DNA of 64,000 nucleotides from Clusia tigrina (GCA_920105625.2 OV050033.1:91018280-91082279); one strand, 5' to 3'; positions 35,114-47,430 are shown, counted from the stretch's first letter. Program-made: numbers and translations. Notes: generated from the sequence alone by a model not told the origin.

Positions 35114-35848
35114 TCACTTCCTCGCCTCGAATTATGCGCCGCTGTTTTGTTAAGCCAAACATGGCACAAAATCAAACAAAAAAATGAAAAATTCGTTTCA
35201 TCAATCTATTTTTGGACAGACTCGAAAATAGTCCTACAATGGCTCAAACTACATTCATCAACTTTACAATGTTTCGTCGCTAATCGAGTCTCAGAACTAC
35301 AAGAAAACACTAGAGGTATTTTTTGGAGACATGTTCCTTCGAAAAACAACCCAGCGGATATCGTTTCCCGGGGTTGCAGTGCCCAGGTTTTGCCCCATAC
35401 AATTTGGTTCAGAGGTCCAACTTTTCTTCAGGAACACAATTCAAATTGGCCACCTACTGAAGAAGACACATCCATTAGCCCATTAGAACGCAGAAAGGCA
35501 GCTGTTTTTAAATACTCTGATGTCACATCAAGCATCATAGAAGGCGTTATCGATAAGCATTCATCATATATTAAAATTATTCGAATTATTGCTTATATTT
35601 TCCGTTTATTCAACAGATGCCCAGTAAACCGTTCATTAAAGGCCCAGGATCTTGTTCATCTTCAACCTATCGAACTAGACCACACTTTTTTTCGAATCGT
35701 TGCTCACATTCAGCGATATTCCATTGCAGATGACTTGAATGCAATGGCTAAAGGAAGAATTGTTCATCCATCGCTGCAGAAATTATCCCCTTTTCTCCAT
35801 GAAACCAATGTTGGCAGCGGCTTCGTCAATTTAATTCGATTTGGTTGA
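35114..35848 (+). pseudogene. RNase H C-terminal part and linker to integrase
   Basis: The frame reopens with LPRLELCAAVLL; its Glu at 35129-35131 is the second RNase H catalytic residue. WTDSKIVLQWL (Asp 25 from 35147) and NPADIVSRG (Asp 71) supply the third and fourth. The linker to integrase follows. TGA at 35846-35848 interrupts a Gly-rich segment just upstream of the integrase zinc-binding region. All four acidic residues are intact. Confidence 0.9.
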
Positions 35849-36982
35849 CGATTATCAAATGCTCCAATTCCGTACGACGCACGGTTTCCAGTTTTGTTGC
35901 CCAAAAACCATCGGTTTGTGAAATTATATATTGAACAGTTGCATCGAAGTCATTTGCATGCAGGTCCAAAGGTTTTACTGGGCATCTTGCGTCAGAAAGT
36001 CTGGATAATCAACGCTAGAGACGTGGTTAGAAAAGTTGTTCGTGACTGCGTTCACTGCTTTCGTTTTAAACCGAAATTGCTAGAGCAAATCATGGGTAGT
36101 TTGCCAGCTGACCGCTTCAGAGCTCAACGTCCGTTCATAATTACCGGCGTGGATTTTTGTGGCCCTTTTCTAACGTCTTATCGTATTCGAGGTAAAGTTC
36201 CATACAAAACTTATATTGCCGTTTTTGTTTGTTTTAGTTCAAAGGCAACGCATCTGGAACTGGTGTCAGACTTGTCCACCAACAACTTCATTTTGTGCCT
36301 CAAACGTTTCGTTGGTCGCAGAGGAATACCACAGAAGCTTTATTGCGATAACGCAACTAATTTTGTTGGAGCTCACAATAAGCTACACGAGTTGAAGCAG
36401 TTGTTTTTTAGTGAAACCATAGCTCACGAAATACGAACAAATTCATCACAAACCGGATTTGAATTTTGTTTTATACCCCCTCGTGCTCCACACTTCGGTG
36501 GCCTATGGGAGGCTGCCGTGAAAGCTGTAAAAACGCTCCTCGTAAAAAATGTTGCCCAAGCCTACCTCACTTTTGAAGAATTGCAGACCCTTATCATCGA
36601 AGTCGAAGCAATTTTGAATTCACGCCCAATTTGCCCTCTGTCAGATGACCCTAACGACGGCGAAGCGCTCACACCAGGCCATTTGCTCATTGGCTCATCA
36701 CTAGTCGCTTTACCAGATCAAACCATTGATGCTACCAAACAAACGTCGCTCAACCGTTGGCAACGTATTTCGTTTTTAAAGCAACAGTTTTGGCATTTGT
36801 GGTCCCGTGATTACATTTCATCGCTGCAACAACGCTCAAAATGGTACTACATACAACCTCGCATCACGGAAGGGCAACTAGTCGTAATTCATGAGGACAA
36901 CACTCCCCCGCAACGATGGTTATTGGCTCGAGTAACCAAAACTATCGCCGGCTCTGATGGACGAGTTCGAGTGGTTGAGTGA
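35849..36982 (+). pseudogene. Integrase with DUF5641-like C-terminus
   Basis: Longest unbroken piece. Residues are numbered from 35894. An H2C2-type zinc-binding region has H17, H22, C52 and C55. The catalytic core has D87 (TGVDFCGPF), D152 (YCDNATNFVG) and E206 (GGLWEAAVK), a D-X64-D-X53-E triad that appears complete. The tail from about 285 (NRWQRISFLKQQFWHLW...) fits DUF5641. The piece ends at TGA 36980-36982, slightly before the usual RPI-type end of the family, which is visible in frame downstream. Confidence 0.93.
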
Positions 36983-37093
36983 AAATCAAAATATGGCTCA
37001 TTTCGTCGTCCAATACAAATGATGGTTGAACCAAGAGCTTCAACGGGGGGAGCATGTTGGATAAGATCGCTCCATACATATTTATTATTATAA
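36983..37093 (+). pseudogene. Pol 3' tail continuing in frame into the LTR
   Basis: After the TGA at 36980 the same frame stays open for 36 codons (KSKYGSFRRPIQ... then through the polypurine tract) to TAA at 37091-37093, inside the right LTR. FRRPI resembles the usual end of BEL Pol, so the natural stop may lie here and the TGA may be a late mutation. Alternatively the TGA is the true end. Confidence 0.55.
37045..37052 (+). promoter_or_regulatory. Polypurine tract
   Basis: GGGGGGAG followed by CA and then the TGTTGG start of the right LTR. A G-rich tract directly before the 3' LTR is the expected plus-strand primer; a GGGGGAGCA-type tract is common in BEL elements. Confidence 0.85.
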
Positions 37094-37529
37094 ATTTTAA
37101 ATTATTTAATGTTAATTTGTATTTCCTTTATTCCGGGCCACCCTAATAGTGTTTGTATATTTTGTTTAAGAAATAACAACATACGTATATACATACGGTT
37201 ATTAGTTCTTTCGTTTGACCAGTATGTATGTGTGTTGTTGTTGCTCTTGGTCTCATCTTCGATGAGAGGAAGAATGACAACAACAACAGCAGCACAATTG
37301 CAAGAATTTACCTCCAATAGCTCATTCAGCCACAGCTTTGTTATTGTTATTCCCTTTTGCAGTCGCTGCTTAAAGTAAATGCTTTCCGTTTTTGTTTTGC
37401 ATTTGGTGGTCTGGTGACAAATTACTTTGTATAATAAAAATCAGTTGAAAATAAGAGACGCGTACGAAAAGTTTAATTTTTTAGAGCGCTAGTTTGGGCC
37501 ACAAATTAAATAAAGGTTTCTGCGCAACA
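37055..37529 (+). repeat. 3' LTR (475 bp)
   Basis: Starts TGTTGGATAAGATCGC and ends TTTCTGCGCAACA. Same length as the left LTR with eight substitutions and no indels. Its first bases, TGTTGG, read directly after the polypurine tract. TATAAA lies at 37089-37094, AATAAA at 37433-37438 and 37509-37514, and the TTG/CAA hairpin at 37233-37288. Confidence 0.97.
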
Positions 37530-37534
37530 GGTAG
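37530..37534 (+). repeat. Target-site duplication, right copy (GGTAG)
   Basis: Directly after CAACA of the right LTR, matching 31183-31187. Bases 158-196 of the monomer then follow without indels, so the next unit starts at 37574 as predicted. Confidence 0.9.
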
Positions 37535-40500
37535 CATAGCTTTGAGCGATAGCTTAAATAGACAAGAGGCTCGAGTACTTTATTGTTACAAAATTTCAAT
37601 GTTTTCTGACGCTCCAGTTAAAAATTACAAGTATTTGTATGTTGCAAACTGTGATACGTGTAGGACGTACCGTATAGAAGTTAGGGCCATTTGAAGTTTT
37701 ACCAGTGTTTGATTTAGGACTCAAGGGTAGCATAGCCTTGAGCAATAAGTTAAATTGACAAGAGGCTCGAGTACTTTATTGTTACAAAATTTCAACGTTT
37801 TATGACGCTCCAGTAAAAAGTTACAAGCATTTGTGTGTTGCAAACTTTGATAGATATAGGTTGCACCGTATAGAAGTTAGGGCCATTTGAAGTTTTATCA
37901 CTGTTGATTTGAGACTCAAGGGTAGCATGGCTTTGAGCGATAACTTAAATTGACAAGAGTCTCGAGTATTTTATTGTTACAAAATTTCAAGGTTTTATGA
38001 CGCTCCAGTAAAAAGTTACAAGCATTTGTATGTTGCAAACTTTGATAGGTGTAGGCCATACCGTATATAAGTTAGGGCCATTTGAAGTTTTATCAGTGTT
38101 TGATTTGGGACTCAAGGGTAGCATAGCTTTGAGCGATAGGTTAAATTGACAAGAGGCTCGAGTACTTTATTGTTACAAAATTTCAAGGTTTTATGGCGCT
38201 CCAGTAAAAAGTTACAAGCATTTGATAGGTGAAGGACGTACCGTATAGAAGTTAGGGCCATTTGAAGTTTTATCACGTCTGATTTGGGACTCAAGGGCAG
38301 CATAGCTTTGAGCGATAGTTTAAATTGACAAGAGGCTCGAGTACTTTATTGTAACAAAATTTCAAGGTTTTATGACGCTCCATTAAAAAGTTACAAGAAT
38401 TTGTGTGTTGCAAATTTTGATAGGTGTAGGACGTACCGTATAGAAGTTAGGGCCATTTGAAGTTTTACCAGAGTTTGATTTGGGACTCGAGGGTAGCATA
38501 GCTTTGAGCGATAGCTTAAATTGAAAAGAGGCTCGAGTACTTTATTGTTACAAAATTCCAAGGCTTTATGACGCTCTAGTAAAAAGTTACAAACATTTGT
38601 ATGTTGCAAACTTTGATAGGTGTAGGACGTTCCGTATAGAAGTTAGGGCCATTTGCAGTTTTATCAGTGTTTTATTTGGGACTCAAGGGTAGCATACCTA
38701 GCGATAGCTTAAATTGACAAGAGGCTCGAGTACTTTCTTGTTACATAATTTCAACGTTTTATGACGCTCCAGTAAAAAGTTACAAGCATTTGTGTGTTGC
38801 AAATTTTGATAGATATAGGTTGCACCGTATAGAAGTTAAGGCCATTTGAAGTTTTATCACTGTTTGATTTGGGACTTAAGGGTAGCATGGCTTTGAGCGA
38901 TAACTTAAATTGACAAGTGGCTCGAGTATTTTATTGTTACAAAATTTCAAGGTTTTATGACGCTCCAGTAAAAAGTTAGAAGCTTTTGATAGGTGAAGGA
39001 CGTACCGTATAGAAGTTAGGGCCATTTGAAGTTTTATCACGTTTGATTTGGGACTCAAGGGTAGCATAGCTCTGAGCGATAGCTTATATTGACAAGGACT
39101 CGAGTACTTTATTGTTACAAAATTTCATGGTGTTATGACGCTCCAGTAAAAAGTTACAAGCATTTGTATGTTGAAAACTTTGATAGATGTGGGACGTCCC
39201 GTATAGAAGTTAGGGCCATTTGAACTTTTACCAGAGTTTGATTTGGGACTCGAGAGTAGCATAGCTTTGAGCGATAACTTACATTGACAAGAGGCTAAAG
39301 TACTTTATTGTTACAAAATTTCAAGGCTTTATGACGCTCTAGTAAAAAGTTACAAACATTTGTATGTTGCAATCTTTGATAGGTGTAGGACGTTCCGTAT
39401 AGAAGTTAGGGCCATTTAAAGTTTTATCAGTGTTTGATTAGGGACTCAAGGGTAGCATAGCTTTGAGCAATAAGTTAAATTGACAAAAGGCTCGAGTACT
39501 TTATTGTTACAAAATTTCAAGGTTTTATGACGCTCCAGTTAAAAGGTACAAGCATTTGTATTTTGCAAACTTTGATAGTTGTAGGACGTACCGTATAGAA
39601 GTTAGGGCCATTTGAAGTTTTTTCAGTGTTTGATTTGGGACTCAAGGGTAGCATAGCTTTGAGCGATAGCTTAAATTGACAAGAGGCTGGAGTACTTTAT
39701 TGTTACAAAATGTCAAGGTTTTATGACGCACCAGTAAAAAGTTACAAGCATTTGTGTGTTGCAAACTTTGATAGGTGTAGGACGTACCGTATAGAAGTTA
39801 GGGCCATTTGAAGTTTTATCAGTGTTTGATTTGGGACTCAAGGGTAGCATAGCTTTGAGTGATAACTTAAATTGACAAGAGGCGCGAGTACTTTATTGTT
39901 ACAAAATTTCAAGTTTTTAAGACGCTCCAGTAAAAAGTTACAAGCATTTGTATGTTGCAAACTTTGATAGGTGTAGGCCATACCGTATAGAAGTTAGGGT
40001 CATTTGAGGTTTTATCAGTGTTTGACTTGGGACTCAAGGGTAGCATAGCTTTGAGCGATAGCTTAAATTGACAAGAGGCTCGAGTAGTTTATTGTTACAA
40101 AATTTCAAGGTTTTATGACGCTCCAGTAAAAATTAACAAGCATTTGTATGTTGCAAACTTTGATAGGAGCAGGACGTACCGTATAGAAGTTAGGGCCATT
40201 TGAAGTTTTATCAGTGTTTGATTTGGGACTCAAGGGTAGCATAGCTCTGAGCGATAGCTTTAATTGACAAGAGGCTCGATTACTTTATTGTTACAAAATT
40301 TCATGGTGTTATGACGCTCCATTAAAAAGTTACAAGCATTTGTATGTTGCACACTTTGATAGGTGTAGGACGTACCGTATAGAATTTAGGGCCATTTGAA
40401 GTTTTATCAGTGTTTGATTTGGGACTCAAGGGTAGCATAGCTTTGAGCGATAGCTTAAATTGACAAGAGGCTCGAGTACTTTATTGTCACAAATTTCAAG

Positions 40501-42607
40501 ATTTTATGATGCTCCAGTAAAAAGTTACAAGCATTTGTATGTTGCAAACTTTGATAGGTGTAGGACGTACCGTATAGAAGTTAGGGCCATTTGAAGTTTT
40601 ATCAGTGTTTGATTTGGGAATCAAGGGTAGCATAGCTTTGAGCGATAGCTTAAATTGACAAGAGGCTCGAGTACTTTATTGTTACAAAATTTCAAGGTTT
40701 TCTGACGCTCCAGTTAAAAATTACAAGTATTTGTATGTTGCAAACTTTGATGGGTGTAGGACGTACCGTATAGAAGTTAGGGCCATTTGAAGTTTTATCA
40801 GTGTTTTATTTGGGACTCAAGGGTAGCATAGCTTTGAGCGATAGCTTAAATTGAGAAGAGGCTCGAGTACTTCATTGTTACAAAATTTCAAGGTTTTTTG
40901 ACGCTCCAGTAAAAACTTACAAGCATTTGTATGTTGCAAATTTTGATAGGAGTAGGACGTACCGTATAGAAGTTATAGCCATTTGAGGTTTTATCAGTGT
41001 TTGACTTGGGACTCAAGGGTAGTATAGCTTTGAGCGATAGCTTAAATTGACAAGAGGCTCGAGAAGTCTATTATTACAAAATTTCAAGATTTTATGACGC
41101 TCCAGTAAAAATTTACAAGCATTTGTATGTTGCAAACTTTGATAGGAGCAGGACGTACCGTATAGAAGTTAGGGCCATTTGAAGTTTTATCAGTGTTTGA
41201 TTTGGGACTCAAGGGTAGCATAGCTTTGAGCGATAGCTTTAATTGACAAGAGGCTCGAGTACTTTATTGTTACAAAATTTTATGGTTTTATGACGCTCCA
41301 GTAAAAAGTTACAAGCATTTGTATGTTGCAAACTTTGACAGGTGTAGGACGTACCGTATAGAATTTAGGGCCATTTGAAGTTTTATCAGTGTTTGATTTG
41401 GGACTCAAGGGTAGCGTAGCTTTGAGCAATAGGTTAAATTGACAAGAGGCTCGAGTACTTTATTGTTACAAAATTTCAAGGTTTTATGGCGCTCCAGTAA
41501 AAAGATACAAGCATTTGATAGGTGAAGGACGTACCGTATAGAAGTTAGGGCCATTTGAAGTTTTATCACGTTTGATTTGGGACTCAAGGGTAGCATAGCT
41601 CTGAGCGATAGCTTAAATTGACAAGGGGCTCGAGTACTTTATTGTTACAAAATTTCATGGTGTTATGACGCTCCAGTAAAAAGTTACAAGCATTTGTATG
41701 TTGCACACTTTGACAGGTGTAGGACGTACCGTATAGAATTTAGGGCCATTTGAAGACTTATCAGTGTTTGATTTGGGACTCAAGGGTAGCATAGCTTTGA
41801 GCGATAGCTTAAAATGACAAGAGGCTCGAGTACTTTATTGTTACAAAATTTCAAGGTTTTATGACGCTCCAGTAAAAAGGTACAAGCATTTGTATTTTGC
41901 AAACTTTGATAGTTGTAGGACGTACCGTATAGAAGTTAGGGCCATTTGAAGTTTTATCAGTGTTTGATTTGGGACTCAAGGGTAGCATAGCTTTGAGCGA
42001 TAGCATAAATTGACAAGAGGCTGGAGTACTTTATTGTTACAAAATTTCAAGGTTTTATGACGCTCCAGTAAAAAGTTACAAGCATTTGTGTGTTGCAAAC
42101 TTTGATAGGTGTAATACGTACCATATAGAAGTTAGGGCCATTTGAAGTTTTACCAGTGTTTGATTTGGGACTCAAGGGTAGCATAGCCTTGAGCAATAAG
42201 TTAAATTGACAAGAGGCTCGAGTACTTTATTGTTACAAAATTTCAGCGTTTTATGACGCTCCAGTAAAAAGTTACAAGCATTTGTGTGTTGCAAACTTTG
42301 ATAGGTGTAGGACGTTCCGTATAGAAGTTAGGGCCATTTGAAATTTTATCAGTGTTTGAATTGGGACTCAAGGGTACCATAGCTTTGAGCAATAAGTTAA
42401 ATTGACAAGAGGCTGGAGTACTTTATTGTTACACAATGTCAAGGTTTTATGACGCTCCAGTAAAAAGTTACAAGCATTTGTGTGTTGCAAACTTTGATAG
42501 GTGTAGGGCGTACAGTATAGAAGTTAGGGCCATTTGAAGTTTTACCAGTGTTTGATTTGGGACTCAAGGGTAGCATAGCTTTGAGCGATAACTTAAATTG
42601 ACAAGAG
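37535..42607 (+). repeat. Diverged right-flank monomers
   Basis: About 26 monomers with less regular order than the blocks further right. Short units occur near 38165-38343, 38930-39105 and 41458-41635. Unique defects include TAGCATACCTAGCGATAGC near 38692, where part of TAGCTTTGAGCG is lost, and GACAAGGACTCG near 39092. Some monomers resemble later blocks (for example 38391-38609 compared with 43806-44024). No gene is seen. Confidence 0.7.
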
Positions 42608-45120
42608 GCTCGAGTATTTTATTGTTACAAAATTTCAAGGTTTTATGACGCTCCAGTAAAAATTTACAAGCATTTGTATGTTGCAAACTTTGATAGGAGC
42701 AGGACGTAACGTATAGAAGTAAGGGCCATTTGAAGTTTTATCAGTGTTTGATTTGGGACTCAAGGGTAGCATAGCTTTGAGCGATAGCTTTAATTGACAA
42801 GAGGCTCGAGTACTTTATTGTTACAAAATTTCATGGTTTTATGACGCTCCAGTAAAAAGTTACAAGCATTTGTATGTTGCAAACTTTGACAGGTGTAGGA
42901 CGTACCGTATAGAATTTAGGGCCATTTGAAGTTTTATCAGTGTTTGATTTGGGACTCAAGGGTAGCGTAGCTTTGAGCAATAGGTTAAATTGACAAGAGG
43001 TTCGAGTACTTTATTGTTAAAAAATTTCATGGTTTTATGGCGCTCCAGTAAAAAGTTACAAGCATTTGATAGGTGAAGGACGTACCGTATAGAAGTTAGG
43101 GCCATTTGAAGTTTTATCACGTTTGATTTGGGACTCAAGGGTAGCATAGCTCTGAGCGATAGCTTAAATTGACAAGGGGCTCGAGTACTTTATTGTTACA
43201 AAATTTCATGGTGTTATGACGCTCCAGTAAAAAGTTACAAGCATTTGTATGTTGCACACTTTGACAGGTGTAGGACGTACCGTATAGAAGTTAGGGCCAT
43301 TTGAAGTTTTATCAGTGTTTGATTTGGGACTCAAGGGTAGCCTAGCTTTGAGCGATAGCTTAAATTGACAAGAGGCTCGAGTACTTTATTGTTACAAAAT
43401 TTCAAGGCTTTATGACGCTCTAGTAAAAAGTTACAAGCATTTGATAGGTGAAGGACGTATCGTATAGAAGTTAGGGCCATTTGAAGTTTTATAACGTTTG
43501 ATTTGGGCCTCAAGGGTAGCATAGCTCTGAGCGATAGCTTAAATTGACAAGGTGCTCGAGTTCTTTATTGTTACAAAATTTCATGGTGTTATGACGCTCC
43601 AGTAAAAAGTTACAAGCATTTGTATGTTGCACACTTTGATAAGTGTAGGACGTACCGTATAGAATTTAGGGCCATTTGAAGTCTTATCAGTGTTTGATTT
43701 GGGACTCAAGGGTAGCATAGCTTTGAGCGATAGCTTAAATTGACAAGAGGCTAGAGTACTTAATTGTAACAAAATTTCAAGGTTTTATGACGCTCCATTA
43801 AAAAGTTACAAGCATTTGTGTGTTGCAAACTTTGATAGGTGTAGGACGTACCGTATAGAAGTTAGGGCCATTTGAAGTTTTACCAGAGTTTGATTTGGGA
43901 CTCGAGGGTAGCATAGCTTTGAGCGATAACTTAAATTGACAAGAGGCTCGAGTACTTTATTGTTACAAAATTTCAAGGCTTTATGACGCTCTAGTAAAAA
44001 GTTACAAACATTTGTATGTTGCAAACTTTGATAGGTGTAGGACGTTCCGTATAGAAGTTAGGGCCATTTGAAGTTTTATCAGTGTTTGAATTGGGACTCA
44101 AGGTTACCATAGCTTTGAGCAATAAGTTAAATTGACAAGAGGCTCGAGTACTTTATTGTTACAAAATTTCAAGGTTTTATGACGCTCCAGTAAAAAGTTA
44201 CAAGCATTTGTATGTTGAAAACTTTGATAGATGTGGGACGTCCCGTATAGAAGTTAGGGCCATTTGAAGTTTTATCAGTGTTTAATTTGGGACTCAAGGG
44301 TAGCATAGCTTTGAGCAATAGCTTAAATTGACAAGAGGCTCGAGTACTTTATTGTTACAAAATTTCAAGGCTTTATGACGCTTTAGTAAAAAGTTACAAG
44401 CATTTGTATGTTGCAAACTTTGATAGGTGTAGGACGTTCCGTATAGAAGTTAGGGCTATTTGAAGTTTTATCAGTGTTTAATTTGGGACTCAAGGGTAGC
44501 ATAGCTTTGAGAGATAGCTTAAAATGACAAGAGGCTCGAGTACTTTATTGTTACAAAATTTCAAGGTTTTATGACGCTCCAGAAAAAAGGTACAAGCATT
44601 TGTATTTTGCAAACTTTGATAGTTGTAGGACGTACCGTATAGAAGTTAGGGCCATTTGAAGTTTTATCAGTGTTTGATTTGGGACTCAAGGGTAGCATAG
44701 CTTTGAGCGATAGCTTAAATTGACAAGAGGCTCGAGTACTTTCTTGTTACAAAATTTCAAGGTTTTATGACGCTCCAGTAAAAAGTTACAAGCATTTGTA
44801 TGTTGCAAACTTTGATAGGTGTAGGACGTACCGTATAGAAGTTAGGGCCATTTGAAGTTTTATCAGTGTTTGATTTGGGACTCAAGGGTAGCATAGCTTT
44901 GAGCGGTAGCTTAAATTGACAAGAGGCTCGAGTACTTTATTGTTACAAATTTCAAGATTTTATGATGCTCCAGTAAAAAGTTACAAGCATTTGTATGTTG
45001 CAAACTTTGATAGGTGTAGGACGTACCGTATAGAAGTTAGGGCCATTTGAAGTTTTATCAGTGTTTGATTTGGGAATCAAGGGTAGCATAGCTTTGAGCG
45101 ATAGCTTAAATTGACAAGAG
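42608..45120 (+). repeat. 13-mer HOR (2513 bp), copy 1
   Basis: Repeats at offset 2513 from 45121. Markers are GCTCGAGTATTT at 42608 and 45121, the short monomers near 43011 and 45524, and those near 43386 and 45899. The period fits 13 monomers minus two short-unit shortfalls (2548-34), one base short. Confidence 0.75.
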
Positions 45121-47430
45121 GCTCGAGTATTTAATTGTTACAAAATTTCAAGGTTTTATGACGCTCCAGTAAAAATTTACAAGCATTTGTATGTTGCAAA
45201 CTTTGATAGGAGCAGGACGTACCGTATAGAAGTAAGGGCCATTTGAAGTTTTATCAGTGTTTGATTTGGGACTCAAGGGTAGCATAGCTTTGAGCGATAG
45301 CTTTAATTGACAAGAGGCTCGAGTACTTTATTGTTACAAAATTTCATGGTTTTATGACGCTCCAGTAAAAAGTTACAAGCATTTGTATGTTGCAAACTTT
45401 GACAGGTGTAGGACGTACCGTATAGAATTTAGGGCCATTTGAAGTTTTATCAGTGTTTGATTTGGGACTCAAGGGTAGCGTAGCTTTGAGCAATAGGTTA
45501 AATTGACAAGAGGTTCGAGTACTTTATTGTTAAAAAATTTCAAGGTTTTATGGCGCTCCAGTAAAAAGTTACAAGCATTTGATAGGTGAAGGACGTACCG
45601 TATAGAAGTTAGGGCCATTTGAAGTTTTATCACGTTTGATTTGGGACTCAAGGGTAGCATAGCTCTGAGCGATAGCTTAAATTGACAAGGGGCTCGAGTA
45701 CTTTATTGTTACAAAATTTCAAGGCTTTATGATGCTCTAGTAAAAAGTTACAAGCATTTGTATGTTGCAAACTTTGATAGTTGTAGGACGTACCGTATAG
45801 AAGTTAGGGCCATTTGAAGTTTTATCAGTGTTTGTTTTGGGACTCAAAGGTAGCATAGCTTTGAGCAATAAGTTAAATTGACAAGAGGCTCGAGTACTTT
45901 ATTGTTACAAAATTTCAAGGTTTTATGGCGCTCCAGTAAAAAGTTACAAGCATTTGATAGGTGAAGGACGTATCGTATAGAAGTTAGGGCCATTTGAAGT
46001 TTTATAACGTTTGATTTGGGCCTCAAGGGTAGCATAGCTCTGAGCGATAGCTTAAATTGACAAGGTGCTTGAGTTCTTTATTGTTACAAAATTTCATGGT
46101 GTTATGACGCTCCAGTAAAAAGTTACAAGCATTTGTATGTTGCACACTTTGATAAGTGTAGGACGTACCGTATAGAATTTAGGGCCATTTGAAGTCTTAT
46201 CAGTGTTTGATTTGGGACTCAAGGGTAGCATAGCTTTGAGCGATAGCTTAAATTGACAAGAGGCTAGAGTACTTAATTGTAACAAAATTTCAAGCTTTTA
46301 TGACGCTCCATTAAAAAGTTACAAGCATTTGTGTGTTGCAAACTTTGATAGGTGTAGGACGTACCGTATAGAAGTTAGGGCCATTTGAAGTTTTACAAGA
46401 GTTTGATTTGGGACTCGAGGGTAGCATAGCTTTGAGCGATAACTTAAATTGACAAGAGGCTCGAGTACTTTATTGTTACAAAATTTCAAGGTTTTATGAC
46501 GCTCCAGTAAAAAGTTACAAGCATTTGTATGTTGAAAACTTTGATAGATGTGGGACGTCCCGTATAGAAGTTAGGGCCATTTGAAGTTTTATCAGTGTTT
46601 AATTTGGGACTCAAGGGTAGCATAGCTTTGAGCAATAGCTTAAATTGACAAGAGGCTCGAGTACTTTATTGTTACAAAATTTCAAGGCTTTATGACGCTT
46701 TAGTAAAAAGTTACAAGCATTTGTATGTTGCAAACTTTGATAGGTGTAGGACGTTCCGTATAGAAGTTAGGGCTATTTGAAGTTTTATCAGTGTTTGATT
46801 TGGGACTCAAGGGTAGCATAGCTTTGAGAGATAGCTTAAAATGACAAGAGGCTCGAGTACTTTATTGTTACAAAATTTCAAGGTTTTATGACGCTCCAGA
46901 AAAAAGGTACAAGCATTTGTATTTTGCAAACTTTGATAGTTGTAGGACGTACCGTATAGAAGTTAGGACCATTTGAAGTTTTATCAGTGTTTGATTTGGG
47001 ACTCAAGGGTAGCATAGCTTTGAGCGATAGCTTAAATTGACAAGAGGCTCGAGTACTTTCTTGTTACAAAATTTCAAGGTTTTATGACGCTCCAGTAAAA
47101 AGTTACAAGCATTTGTATGTTGCAAACTTTGATAGGTGTAGGACGTACCGTATAGAAGTTAGGGCCATTTGAAGTTTTATCAGTGTTTGATTTGGGACTC
47201 AAGGGTAGCATAGCTTTGAGCGATAGCTTAAATTGACAAGAGGCTCGAGTACTTTATTGTTACAAATTTCAAGATTTTATGATGCTCCAGTAAAAAGTTA
47301 CAAGCATTTGTATGTTGCAAACTTTGATAGGTGTAGGACGTACCGTATAGAAGTTAGGGCCATTTGAAGTTTTATCAGTGTTTGATTTGGGAATCAAGGG
47401 TAGCATAGCTTTGAGCGATAGCTTAAATTG
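45121..47430 (+). repeat. 13-mer HOR, copy 2 lacking a monomer
   Basis: Follows copy 1 at offset 2513 to about 46450. After that the offset falls to about 2319 because one monomer (the GGTTACCATAGC unit at about 44100 in copy 1) is absent. The copy ends near 47430. The loss of one whole unit in register is typical of unequal exchange. Confidence 0.7.

Larger units (their letters stand above)
32158..36982 (+). pseudogene. Broken gag-pol of the BEL/Pao element
   Basis: A single gag-pol frame of the BEL/Pao kind. It begins at ATG 32158, shifts to the +1-register frame around 32752-32758, then stays in one frame to the end. In-frame stops interrupt it at 33659, 34277, 35027, 35111, 35846 and 36980; the last could be near the natural end. 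Domain order is DUF1759-like Gag, CCHC-type knuckles, aspartic protease, reverse transcriptase, RNase H, zinc-binding/DDE integrase and DUF5641-like tail. Each part is described separately. Except for the protease Gly-to-Cys change, the catalytic residues I could locate are still present. Confidence 0.93.
31188..37529 (+). mobile_element. BEL/Pao-family LTR retrotransposon, full length, decayed
   Basis: Complete in structure at 6342 bp: LTR, primer-binding site, leader, gag, protease, reverse transcriptase, RNase H, integrase, polypurine tract, LTR. Domain order (integrase last), the YVDD catalytic box, the DUF1759-like Gag and the DUF5641-like tail after integrase are typical of BEL/Pao. There is no env-like frame between the end of pol and the right LTR. 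One frameshift and several stops break the frame, so the copy cannot make its own polyprotein. The element is on the + strand and sits inside a satellite monomer. Naming it to a known family needs a library search. Confidence 0.97.

Noticed and set aside
36983..37054. Possible env-like gene after pol
   Set aside because: Only 72 bp lie between the pol stop and the right LTR, with no room for an env-like protein.
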